A stretch of DNA of 64,000 nucleotides from positions 8,646,765 through 8,710,764 of the forward strand of contig CM059977.1 of assembly GCA_030490835.1 (NCBI GenBank). The letters are read 5' to 3'. The position numbers and the translations under genes are program-made. Positions 34,477 to 45,367 of this stretch are shown here, piece by piece. The notes beneath the pieces were generated by a model that did no database searches, was not told the DNA's origin, and saw only the letters and a list, made by a program, of their open reading frames with translations. How positions within the stretch are numbered: the stretch's first letter is position 1; the number at the start of each line of letters is the position of its first letter. The DNA comes from Annona cherimola. Lineage: Eukaryota > Streptophyta > Magnoliopsida > Magnoliales > Annonaceae.

Positions 34477-36186
34477 AACAGCTTAACCTGCATCTTTTAT
34501 GACAGCATGACAGCAGCCTACAGAAAGAATGTGGGATGGATATAATTGACAAAACCCAGATCTTCACTATTTTTGCCTTATAAGAAAAGGATAGAATTTG
34601 AAAAATTGGCTTTGTTCAGGTACAGTAATTGTGATAACTGGAAGTTGCCAATGTCCGTGGCCACACTCTGTTGATAACTTGATAATGCCTGGTTCAGACC
34701 TGACAGTCTGCGAAAGAAGAGTAAGAACAAGTGAATAGCATTGCCCATGATTCCCTTTGTGATGAACAATGACAAAGGCAGTAACATATGCAAGTCATTA
34801 TGCCTGGGATTCCGAACTGTTGACAGGAAATTCCTTAGTAGCCTTCATCCACATTTATGAGTCAGGCTGTTCATTTCCATTTTTAATCATTTCTTATCAA
34901 GATTCCTTAGAGGTATTGGGTTTGGGCTGGATCTCAAGGGACTGGAACTTACGAGGTAAGAAATTCTCTTATTCTTTCCAACCCTAATGCTTAGAGATTT
35001 CATCTGCACTTTCACTGAAGCTCATCTTCGTGGCTCCAAGTTACTACCCAGAGCATTTGTCTAGAAAACTCGGCTAAGCATACTGAAAATGAGACACTCG
35101 ATCAAGACAGATTATAGCTGAGTCAAGGGCCAACTTTCCCAAAAGATGTTTCGATGGTTAGGATTTCAGAAATAAGTTCCTATTTGATAATGGCAAAACA
35201 AGTCCCATTTATCTTTGCCTCTCGCCACTCTAACGGCTTATTTTGTTCGTTTTGCCCGCTTGCTCCTCCTTTCACCAATATTTTATTACTCGAGAGGATT
35301 TTTGTTAAAGGAAATAGCCTTATTTAATTTGCTCTTTCTCTTACCTTTTGCATTTAAATGAGCTGGCATTGACTTTCATAGATCCTTCCTAATTCATAAG
35401 CCATCATTTAAACTTAATTTGATTAATTTTATCTGTAGATGCCTTCAGTTCCTCTCTATTTCATGAAACAATGTCTAGGAGCTTTATGGTTCCACTCGTT
35501 TATCTTCACTGCACGACCCGTTGATGATTTACATTAATTCTTTGGTGTTTTAATTTCAATATTCGGGATATATAGGTACTCACCATAATTCTGTATACTC
35601 AATGCCTGAAGGAAATTGATTTCATGGTAGGAATACACCCATGCAACATTTTCATTTTTTTTTTTATAAACTATGATAATTTGGCTAGTTGCAATTCTAC
35701 CACCATACTGATGTCATCGATTTAGATAAATCATTAAGAAATATTTAGACTGGAAGGCCAGAATATCTAACAAATTGTCATTGATTGTGATCTACCTAAA
35801 TTTTCAATCTTTTTTTTGTTCTTGAAAATTTATAGGAGGATAAAGTATGATAGACGGCTAGGATTTGATAAAAAAAAATACAGAATGTAAAAAGGATAGC
35901 GGTTATCAGGTGATATATATGTCCCTCTTACAATCCACCCAGGCATTGATGAGCATCAGGCAAGACGACCTAATGCCCTTAGGTCATCATGCTTATTTAA
36001 TTTTTCAACAGGGAAAAAAAAAAGCAATTGAAAATAGAAAAAGACCGAGCTGAGTCGCTAGGCCATATGCCAAGGGAATTGTTCACATTAATCGAGGCCC
36101 AACTTTGTTTATAATCCAATTTTAATAATGTGATTTACTTTGAAGATATACACGAGTTCGAATTTAGTAGGCATGGAAAATGGGTA

Positions 36187-36426
36187 TTAGCATGTGACCT
36201 GTGGCAGCTTATTATTTCCTAGCTTGCTAATTGCATGTGTCAGGACCTCTGATGTCAGACCAGAGTCAGAAGTTTCACCAGCAATTGAAGCGATACTCCC
36301 TTCATCACATGTAAAGCGCGATGGGGAGATTTCATGCCAAGGTTCCATTATATTTTTAAAAAGGATCAACTGCATTGACCTCTCTATAAAAGCTTGTTTT
36401 TCTGCCTCCATAAAAAAACGTTGCAA
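36187..36426 (-). pseudogene. Orphan exon-like frame, unidentified
   Basis: A 79-codon minus-strand frame with protein-like composition (for example EISPSRFTCDEGSIASIAGE and SGLTSEVLTHAISKLG). Near its 3' end CTGCCACAG is followed by GTCACA, a possible splice donor. No neighbouring exon, promoter or known family was recognised. It may be a captured or decayed gene fragment, or chance. Confidence 0.2.
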
Positions 36427-37743
36427 TATAATTAAACCGTGATTTTAGATCCACCAAAAAATTTCTTATATATATATATATATTATTTACCCCTCTAGTT
36501 AGCCTTAAAGTTTTATCATTAATGTGTATTTACGCATATTTTGTTTATATATTATGCTTTTTTGGCTAGTAATTAAAACTTCTTTCAGGAAGAACCAAAT
36601 TAAATGATTCTGCTACTTTTTTTGGTTTCCTTTCGAACAGTGACCGTCCAATTATATAGGCTACTGTGCTATGTAACTTTCCACCTTATTTCCTTTCATA
36701 TTTCTTCTTGAACAGCCGGTAATATTAAACGTCAGAAGATTAATTTATCGTGTTTCAAGATTTAATTCGTGAACCAAACATGGGTAAATTATATATTCTG
36801 ATCGATTTTTTCCTTTTTGGATGACATATTCTGATCGAGGTTAGCTACACGAAAATGTCCGAAATGCTACCGCTATCTTTTTTTTTTTTGAGTAAAAATG
36901 CTACTACTTGTTAACTAACAAGAAATTAATATTCATGTAATCCTCAGCATTAAGGTGGCCGTCTGACGTACGTCACATGCAACCTTTTATCAAGCTCTTC
37001 TCTTTACCCCGTGAAACTTAGCCCCTCCAAAAACTAATCAGAAATCTAATATCAGCCGCACTTCCAAACATCAAGCCCTATTTTCTTTCCAACATTTAGA
37101 ATGTTATATGGTCAACTTTCATCAGCAAGATATTTGGGTTGTCCTATTTCCATTATTATGAGCCACCTTACTAGCTAGATATATTCTTGGGCGACACATA
37201 TACACACACATGCAATGGAGTGGATCACATGCAATTAATCCAACGGTTTTCTTTCCAAATCTTTCAACCATGTGACACTGCAAGATATTTAGATATATCA
37301 ACATACAAGCCACAGTCCATCTGAATAGGAATCAAGTCATTTGAGTTTCAAACATGGGGGGTTTACTTCTTAAAAAAAAATGAAAAAAAGTTTCTAACGA
37401 ACAAAAAAGAATTTTTACCTTAAAAATAACAATATAATTATTTTAATAAAGAATTCTATTAAATTTTAAGTTGAAAATTCATATTTCGACAGACCAATTA
37501 AATTGGTCCTCAACCGAGTTTTTGATGAGTTACCACTCATCAGCAGCGACTCATAATGAAATCTTTCCCAGGTGCAGGTAAACTGAAAACCATGCATACC
37601 CGACCTAGGTACTGTAGCATGTGGCAGACGTCTTTGGCTAACATCACTGCCGAGCGACATATGTCACCATGTCTGTTCTTTTTCCTCTAATTTGGACGTT
37701 GAAATATTTTCTGCTGAAGATGAACTAATTTTAGCTGCATGAG

Positions 37744-37935
37744 TGTAGATGGCAAATTAAATCGGGTCAAGAGAGCTTGCGGTCACGTGTTCGAATCTGC
37801 TCCAGAGGGTTGATTTGCAGGGGAGATCGTTCCGCGTAGTTAGACAGCTAACTTATTGTTTTCTTTGTGTTGTGAATTATTGAGCTGTAAGATAAAATAA
37901 GATGTAATATTTTATAACCAGTAAATAAATCTGGT
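37744..37935 (+). repeat. tRNA-derived SINE candidate
   Basis: An A-box-like GTAGATGGCAAATTAAATCGG is followed about 25 bases later by a B-box-like GTGTTCGAATCTGC (37787-37800), the internal Pol III promoter layout. A non-tRNA body and an AT-rich tail (GTAAATAAA) follow. Target duplication not found. Confidence 0.4.
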
Positions 37936-40648
37936 GTCCATTTGCTGGGCGTTATCGTGGATGATAGTAGCATGCATCTAAAACTGACAACCATCCGTTC
38001 GTATATATATTTTTTCCGAACTAGCTAGTGTTGTCCACAGGGCACGTCACGTGTTTCCTCAAACCATTTTCCATGCACGCAGCAGATCAGGGCATACTTG
38101 AATCGGATGGTGGGGATGAAAGGTTGGAGAAAACCATGCAAAGGAATCGAATCTTCTTAACCCAGCATTTAATGCGCGTTGGAGCGTCCACCCATGTTTT
38201 CTTTTGTTTTTCTTGTAAACATAGCAAAAAGATGTCTGTTTTTCCATTTAATTGTCCAACCCTTCTCGTGTTTAGAGCTTCAAGTACGCGTTTTTAGAGG
38301 AAAAATACATGGGGAAAAATCAACGTCTGATCCTGCTTCGCTTCCGTTTCTCAGTTATTTTAATCACTCTCTGGTTTCTGATACTCCGGTGGACTATGAT
38401 CAGATTATTGTTAATTTTCAATCTTAATCGTTAGCTCCTGAATGCGAATGGGATAGTTTGTGGTAAGCTCTTCCATGTTTGGCAGCAGCAGTATTGATAT
38501 CAGCCAAACATGAATCGTCACAAATCTAAATGGGTATTCATCTTATTATTATGAATATTTAATCAGGATATTGAATATTATTTAAATCGTAAAGCTATAT
38601 AAGTCTTAATTAATAATAGTAGAAAGTCATTTATGAATAATGCGATAAACTTGCAATTGTAGTGACTAAGATATGAATGATATAGAAATTGGATGACCCA
38701 GCCCAGATTGCAAGATAAACAGTGGCATACGGATTAGCACATAGTTCCCATCGTGCTCTGCTAGTGTTTCATAACAGAGGATGGAAAAAGAGAGTTGGGG
38801 TGACAAAGGGGCCCGGCACGAGGAAACGAGTGCTGTTTTTCTTGGAAGAAAGTGACGAGAGTAGAAACATGTGAAGAGCATTCAATGCGAAGGAAATGAC
38901 AATAGGACTTGGGCACTGCAACTCACATTATCATTTTATTTTATTTCCCCCCTCCCTAGAATTGTAGGTTCCATTTTACTATGGATGCTTCTATTCAATT
39001 CTTAGAACGTTTTAGTTTAATGTTGTCTTTTTTTCCTGGTGGTTTTGATTGATTGGTGTGGTTCATGCACACTCCCTCGAGATCTTGAGCGAAGGATTTT
39101 CTGTGGTCATGTGAACATAACCAAATATTGTCATACATTGGTTTTTAAGGGTGGGCAAAAAATCAGATGGATAGACAGATCTGCTGGTCAGTGACTTTTG
39201 GGATGTTTGATCAAACATCAAGTAAAATAGCAAACTTTAAGATTTGCTTGATCTAACTTCAGCAGATTTTTTGAGCGCGGAACCCATGATATGATCTAGC
39301 TAGCTAGATGGTTTTCTTCGAGTCAATAACATGGATGATGCACCTAGCTTTTCGTAGTTGCCTGTGCATGAACCGTGATCCTGTTCCAGGGCAGCAAGTC
39401 TTTTTGCTTGGCTTCATGAACTTTAAATAATTTTAAGGCGCAGTTTGCTGTCGGATCTCAGTTTATTATTAAACCGAAGATGGATAAAAATGAGATGTTT
39501 GGGCAAATAGCCGGGCTAGCTACACAACCAGCTATACACGACCATTCATTTGGTCCCTCCATCCTTATTTGGCCAAACAATGCAAACAAGTTGATGAGTC
39601 GGAAAAGATAAAGGAAAAGCAAGCCATGGGAATCTGATGGGTATCACTTACTTAACTTGGGTGTGACTGAAACATCAAAATATAGTCGATATACAAGATT
39701 ATTCTAATTATTACCCCAGTTTTATCACTATTTTATTTTCAATAGAAATTTGCTTACCTGAGGTGGTAGGGTCCCAATTCATTCCAACACCAATTATAAA
39801 TCGTCTTATTGGGGTCCAAGCTAGCTGAAGGAGTTGACGTTGATATACACCCATACACACCCCCATCTGCTTTCTTCCATTATGTTTTATCCTATCTTTA
39901 TTGTTGCAGTCTGTCTTTTCTTCTGAATTACACCTCCTTATATGTTTACTTTCCCATGTCAAAAAAAAAAAAAAAAAAAAAGTTTACTTTCTTTTGTACC
40001 CGTCTAAACCGGCCCTTGAGGCAAAATCCAGAATAGGCCAAATTAAGACCAAGATGTATGCTAAGATCTTACAAAATAGTCATCCTACGTAGGACCCAAA
40101 AGGCCAGCCGCGTTTCTTCTGTAGTTAAACCCTAGATGAAAAACTAGAGGATGTATCTTGCGAATAAGCATGTCCAAAGATCACTAGATAGAGATTCATT
40201 GTCATCCTACGGTCAAACCCCCGGTTTGGATGGTCCTTCTGAATTTTCAAAACCCCACCGCAAAAAGACAAAAACCCAACCACCCATATACGGGTGGGAT
40301 ACCTCGATCGGTACCTCCTGTTTTTAATTCGGTGCTTGCGATGCAATAGTAGGAGCTAATATGTACGACTCTATCTTCTGGGTTGTGGATGGCAGGCCAA
40401 ATGCCTACTCAGTTCCACATGCAAGTAGCTGGATTAATATGAAAGGCATGCATGGATGCATGAATATTCGCGCTTGTAAAGAATATACACAGTTGTCTGT
40501 TTCCGTTATCAAGGTTTTTGAAAATTTATTCAGTAAAACAGACGGTCATGTCCAAGAGTTTCTTGCAAAGGTATAGACATTTCGGCTCTCTTTCGTTTTA
40601 TCTATTATTTTATCCAACCTCGGTCACAAACTCCCTCGTTGATGGGTG

Positions 40649-40656
40649 TATAAATA
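40649..40656 (+). promoter_or_regulatory. TATA box of the LBD gene
   Basis: TATAAATA lies 125 bp before the ATG at 40774. The leader that follows is pyrimidine-rich, ending in CTCTCCCTCTCCCTCTCTC just before the start. Confidence 0.6.
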
Positions 40657-40669
40657 GGCGCCTAATTGT

Positions 40670-40757
40670 CATCTATTCCCTCAATCCAACCTTAGTGGTG
40701 CAATTCCCTCTCTCATCTATTCCCTCAATCCAATCTTAGAAGCGCAATTCTCTCCCT
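40670..40757. repeat. 44-bp tandem duplication in the LBD leader
   Basis: 40670-40713 and 40714-40757 are two copies of a unit starting CATCTATTCCCTCAATCCAA. They differ at a few bases (CCTTAGTGGTG versus TCTTAGAAGCG). The duplication lies within the expected 5' UTR. Confidence 0.8.
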
Positions 40758-40773
40758 CTCCCTCTCTCTCATC

Positions 40774-41544
40774 ATGGGTGGAAACTCGCCTTGTGCTTCT
40801 TGCAAACTGCTAAGACGGCGCTGTGCCAAGGACTGCATATTCGCCCCATTCTTCCCTTCTGACGATCCTCAGAAGTTTGCTATCGTCCACAAGGTGTTTG
40901 GTGCTAGCAATATCAGCAAAATGCTCCAGGTCTTTTTCTGTCTCAATCTGCTCTTACCCATATACATACGATTCAACTTGGATGTTGAAAAGCTTTCCAT
41001 TTGGATACTGAATGATTGGACCAAGTTCTCACACACACACACACACACATCTAATAAATCAACGTTCTTGCATTTTTATTCGACCAGTTTATCGAAGTAC
41101 TCTTTGTTCAGAGTGCATGCATGGAAATGTTTAATTACGATATCTATCCATGCATTTTGCTCATTAAATTAGGTTAATGACAGATTATTGACTTTTTTAT
41201 TGGCACACATGCAGGAGCTTCCTGTTCATCAGCGAGCTGATGCAGTTAGCAGCTTGGTGTATGAAGCGAGTGCGAGAGTGCGTGATCCAGTTTACGGGTG
41301 CGTGGGTGCTATCTCATACCTTCAAAACCAAGTTTCCCAGCTGCAAATGCAGCTTGCGGTCGCACAAGCAGAGATACTGTGCATTCAAATGCAACAGGAG
41401 CCAACCTTGCCCGACCAACAACTTGACTTGGATCATGAGAGATCAGCTATGGGAGCAGCTAGTGATCTTCCTCAGTTCATGAACTATACATCTTCTAGCA
41501 ATGTAACTCAGGAGCCTCTTAAGAGAGAGTCTCTTTGGACATGA
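40774..41544 (+). CDS. LBD12: Class I LBD transcription factor, LBD12-like
   Basis: LOB-domain DNA-binding protein; the family patterns lateral organ boundaries, and this clade acts in meristem and leaf development. Exon 1 is 40774-40929, exon 2 is 41215-41544; 161 residues. The zinc-finger-like block CASCKLLRRRCAKDC has the exact CX2CX6CX3C spacing. The GAS block contains FAIVHKVFGASNISKMLQ, with the intron right after LQ, the usual place in class I genes. DPVYGCVGAISYLQ leads into the leucine-zipper-like repeat (Leu, then after 6, 3 and 6 residues Leu, Leu, Ile). AVAQAEILCIQMQ points to the LBD12/ASL5 clade. The C-terminal tail is short and acidic to polar. The protein is intact. The intron has a CA microsatellite. 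The 3' flank runs straight into a tandem repeat carrying a hairpin MITE. Confidence 0.92.
41029..41049. repeat. CA microsatellite in the LBD intron
   Basis: About ten CA units lie roughly 100 bp into the intron (TTCTCACACAC...ACATCTAAT). A likely polymorphic marker with no evident function. Confidence 0.8.
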
Positions 41545-41831
41545 TGTATGCATGACAGCTTCCTTAATGAAAATAGCTAGCTGGTCAATAGCAGTTTTCC
41601 TTTGTTTTCTTTCTCACGGGGATGAAGATTTGGCATTTTGGGGAGGGAGGGAGAGAGAGAGAGATCCACATGACCTGACTTGATGTGCATGGGGGTTGAG
41701 GCCGTTGATGTAGAGGAGATAAAAGCATTCAAAGAACACAGTCGCAGCAGCGACTGCAATTCAGCTTGACACGTTGAAAGCAGCATAAAGTAATTTTCGT
41801 GGTGAAAATTGGCGTTCATCGAAGGAGACTT

Positions 41832-42330
41832 TGGGTGTGTTTGATTGTATACCAAAAATATCAACAAAAACTTTTCAATTTAAAACTTTTCACTCTCCGT
41901 AACTATCCTATTTTTTAATTATTTTTCACATATTTCTATACAAAACTCTACTCTGCAATTATTTCCACGCAATTACTTGTACAACTAACTTATCTATTTT
42001 AACTTTATTCTCTTTACACATCATCATTATTCTATCATATCATAGATAGGTTTGTTAATGAATAAAACTTTTGATAAAAAGTTTTTTAGAGTAAAAATTG
42101 TCAAATGATGTAATATGATAGGAGTAATGATGAGTAGTAAAGAGGATAAAGTTAAAATAGATAGGTTAGTTGTATGGATAGTTGTGTAGAAATGATTGAA
42201 AAGTAGGGTAGTTGAATAGGAAAATGTGAAAAAATGATTAAAAAATATGATAGTTATGGAGAGTGAAAAGTTTTAGATTGAAAAGTTTTAACTTGACATT
42301 TTTTGTCAATTGCCAAACACACTATATATC
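41832..42330. mobile_element. Hairpin of two facing Tourist-like MITEs, first copy
   Basis: The left arm (about 41832-42048) is in minus orientation (GGGTGTGTTTGATTG, AAAACTTTTCACTCTCCGTAA); the right arm (about 42049-42330) is in plus orientation (GGAGAGTGAAAAGTTTT, GTCAATTGCCAAACACAC). The arms are inverted complements over more than 200 bp. If read through, the RNA would be a long, nearly perfect stem. Confidence 0.8.
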
Positions 42331-42610
42331 ATTTTTTATCAACTCGATAACTTTTATCTTGAAAGTTTTATTTCCACCCCCAACACATCTTTTGAATAGA
42401 TTAGAAAAGAGAATTGAAGTGCCTGGAAGTAGTAAACAACACAGTCAACATGACATGACTTGATGTGCATGGGGGTTTAGTAAGTTGATGTAGAGGAGAT
42501 AAAAGCATTCAAAGAACACAGTCGCAGCAGCGACTGCAATTCAGCTTGACACGTTGAAAGCAGCATAAAGTAATTTTCGTGGTGAAAATTGGCGTTCATC
42601 GAAGGAGACT

Positions 42611-43110
42611 TTGGGTGTGTTTGATTGTATACCAAAAATATCAACAAAAACTTTTTAATTTAAAACTTTTCACTCTCCGTAACTATCCTATTTTTTAATT
42701 ATTTTTCACATATTTCTATACAAACAACTCTACTCTGCAATTATTTCCACGCAATTACTTGTACAACTAACTTATCTATTTTAACTTTATTCTCTTTACA
42801 CCTCATTATTACCCTATCATATCATGGATGTGTTCATTAATGAATAAAACTTTTGAAAAAAAGTTTTTGAGAGTAAAAATTGTCAAATAATGTGATATGA
42901 TGAAAGTAATGATGAGTAGTAAAGATGATAAAGTTAAAATAGATAGGTTAATCGTATGGATAGTTGTGTAGAAATGATTGAAAAGTAGGATAGTTGTATA
43001 GGAAAATATGAAAAAATGATTAAAAAATATGATAGTTATGGAGAGTAAAAAATTTTAGATTAAAAAGTTTTAACTTAACATTTTCTGTCAATTGCCAAAC
43101 ATACCCCATA
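42611..43110. mobile_element. Hairpin of two facing Tourist-like MITEs, second copy
   Basis: This is the 780-bp-shifted repeat of the hairpin at 41832-42330, with scattered point differences. Left arm about 42611-42830, right arm about 42831-43110. Confidence 0.8.
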
Positions 43111-43440
43111 TCATTTTCTATCAACTCGATAACTTTTATCTTGAAAGTTTTATTTCCACCCCAACACATCTTTTGAATAGATTAGAAAAGAGAATTGAAG
43201 TGTCTGGAAGTAGTAAACAACACAGTCGACATGACATGACTTGATGTGCATGGGGGTTTAGGAAGTTGATGTAGAGGAGATAAAAGCATTCAAAGAACAC
43301 AGTCGCAGCAGCAAATGCAATTCAGCTCGACATGTTGAAAGCAGCATAAAGTAATTTCGAGGGTGAAAATTGGCATTCGTCGAAGGAGACTCCGAATAAA
43401 TCAGAAATGAGAATTGAAGCGCCTGGTATTAGGAAAGAAA

Positions 43441-45094
43441 AAAAAAACACTTGGCCTAAGAAAATTACAGCACCTGAGGAATTACAATAGGCCACCACTG
43501 TAAATACACTGGTTTTAATTCATTTACATTTGGCGCAGTTTAATTGTTTTAGCGAATTATATACCAAATGCAGGTAACGAACATGGACAGCCCTAGCCTT
43601 TCAGAGTAAGAAATAATTCCCCTTTTGGCTTTAGGTACTTGGGTTTTGATAGGTCAGCTCCAGAATGCATGTGATGCACATACAGTAAAATGGGGTTTAA
43701 TTTGATTTTTATGGTTGCTTGTGGTGGTTACACTTCCTAAATCAGGAATTTGCATGTGTTAGATAATATCCACTTCCCAAGTTCGTTTGGGTGTTCACGT
43801 GAGGCTTACATGGGGTCCGCAAAATGCCATTGTCTCCAGGGACAATCCAAGCCGCATATTATAGTCGCAAAAAGAGTCATTTAATATTTCCCATACTCCC
43901 TTTCAATCTAACTCATGCCTAATGTTCAATGGACCTTCAACTCTGCTGTCCCAATCTCGGCGCCCAATGTTTTAAATCAAAACCACATTTCCGAATTTTA
44001 AAATAATAGAACTAATAGTTTTCTTCAGCGAAGAAACTGTCAAAGGATGCATTCCCTATTTTAGCTTTAGCTCCAACTTCTTGTAATTAACACGACCACG
44101 TTTTCCATTGGAATTAATTGTTTGTAAGATCATAAATGCATTCAAGTGATCATTCGTAATTCCGTAAGGCCAGCTTCATACAAGCTCTTAGAAGGCAACC
44201 TGATTTACATTTTTTTTTTTGCATTTTTTATTTTTTCATGAAATATATTATCTTAAATTTTGATGAAATGTATTATCTTAATTTTATTTAATTTATATAC
44301 TAAAATTTATAAAATTTAAATATTTTTATACATTTTTATTGAATTTCAAATGTATATAAACTAAAACATATATAAATCTTCAAAAATTATAAAATTCGGT
44401 GTATAAATTAAAGGTGTGTTTGGGAAGTGATAAAACTTTTAAATAAAAAGTTTTTGGTGCAAATTTTTTTTAATTAGTAGAAAATAATATAATATGATAA
44501 GATAATGATGAGAAGTAAAGAGAATAAAGTTAAAATTGATAGGTTAGTTGTGTAAGCAATTGTGTAAATATACTTTGAGTATCACATTTCATAAAAAAAA
44601 AGAAATATATAAATTAGGCTAATTTTATGGGAGTTACTATGAAGTTGGCCTTACATAATAACTACCCAATAAATAAATAAATATCCCAGCTATATATCTA
44701 ATAAAATTGGATGCATTCGAATTTGATGCCTAGGCCACACGAATGTTACCTAGGTGGTAGCGATGATGGACATGATACTGACCAGCATTCGAATCTCGTC
44801 TCATTAAATTTTTTTTCCTTAGTGTGAGGGTAGCTCGTAGAAACCTCCTTGACACAGAGGTGTATATAGAAAATTCTCTTCTTGGTGAGAGGATTATGAG
44901 TGTGCCTAATTGTAATATGATAAATAAATTCCAATAAAAAAATCTGATTCCTGTAATTAGCAACAGCATCGGACCAGTCCGTGGACCATGTCAAATATCC
45001 AACTTAGTTTCTAGTGCCATCATGGCTCGTAATCTACTCTCTTAATACAACTTAACTATGCAATTTGCAAAACTGGAGGATGAGAGGCATATTA
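43441..45094. other. Intergenic, repeats only
   Basis: Contains a partial Tourist-like MITE (44412-44580, GTGTGTTTGGGAAGTGATAA onward) and a SINE candidate (44750-44940). No gene was seen; the minus-strand frames at 44730-44994 lie within the SINE. Confidence 0.4.
44750..44940 (+). repeat. tRNA-derived SINE candidate
   Basis: An A-box-like TGGTAGCGATGATGG at about 44755 is followed by a B-box-like GCATTCGAATCTC at about 44788. The body carries TTAGTGTGAGGGTAGCTCG and a tail of GATAAATAAATTCCAATAAA. The layout fits a tRNA-related SINE. Target duplication not resolved. Confidence 0.45.
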
Positions 45095-45367
45095 GGGGAT
45101 GTTTGGTAACATTTGAGCATGAGAAATATGATTTTTCCATGGGATTTAGTTTCCCAAGGCCAATTATTATTCCATCAATTACACTATTTTTCTCACTTTT
45201 ACTCTTACATTCTAATCATTTTCCCTACCACCTATATACAACAAACCTATTTATTCTAACTATATCTCTATCATTTACTATCAATCACACATTTATCAAA
45301 ATATTCTTTTTTCTATTTCCTACCATTTTCCGCAATTCCATAATTTTACACATTACCAAACGTCCGC
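45095..45367. mobile_element. Tourist-type MITE (PIF/Harbinger)
   Basis: The 273-bp element has termini GGGGATGTTTGG and CCAAACGTCCGC and is flanked by TTA on both sides (45092-45094 and 45368-45370), the 3-bp target duplication of PIF/Harbinger. The interior is AT-rich and non-coding. It belongs to a different subfamily from the common MITE of this window. Confidence 0.75.

Larger units (their letters stand above)
34477..40648. other. 6-kb intergenic region, no convincing gene
   Basis: Holds a SINE-like stretch (37744-37935) and a coding-looking minus-strand relic (36187-36426). Poly-T and poly-A runs occur near 36880 and 39960. It has less MITE DNA than the rest of the window. The approach to the LBD gene (from about 39000) may include distal promoter sequence. 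Confidence 0.4.
41666..43440. repeat. 780-bp tandem array behind the LBD gene
   Basis: The anchor TGATGTGCATGGGGG occurs at 41681, 42461 and 43242, giving spacings of 780 and 781. Each full unit holds a unique part (GTAGAGGAGATAAAAGCATT to ATCGAAGGAGACT), then a two-armed MITE hairpin, then AGAGAATTGAAGTGCCTGG. The third unit lacks the MITE: its GGAGACT runs almost directly into GAATAAATCAGAAATGAGAA. It therefore shows the site before insertion. The structure is A-M-B-A-M-B-A-B. Confidence 0.88.
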
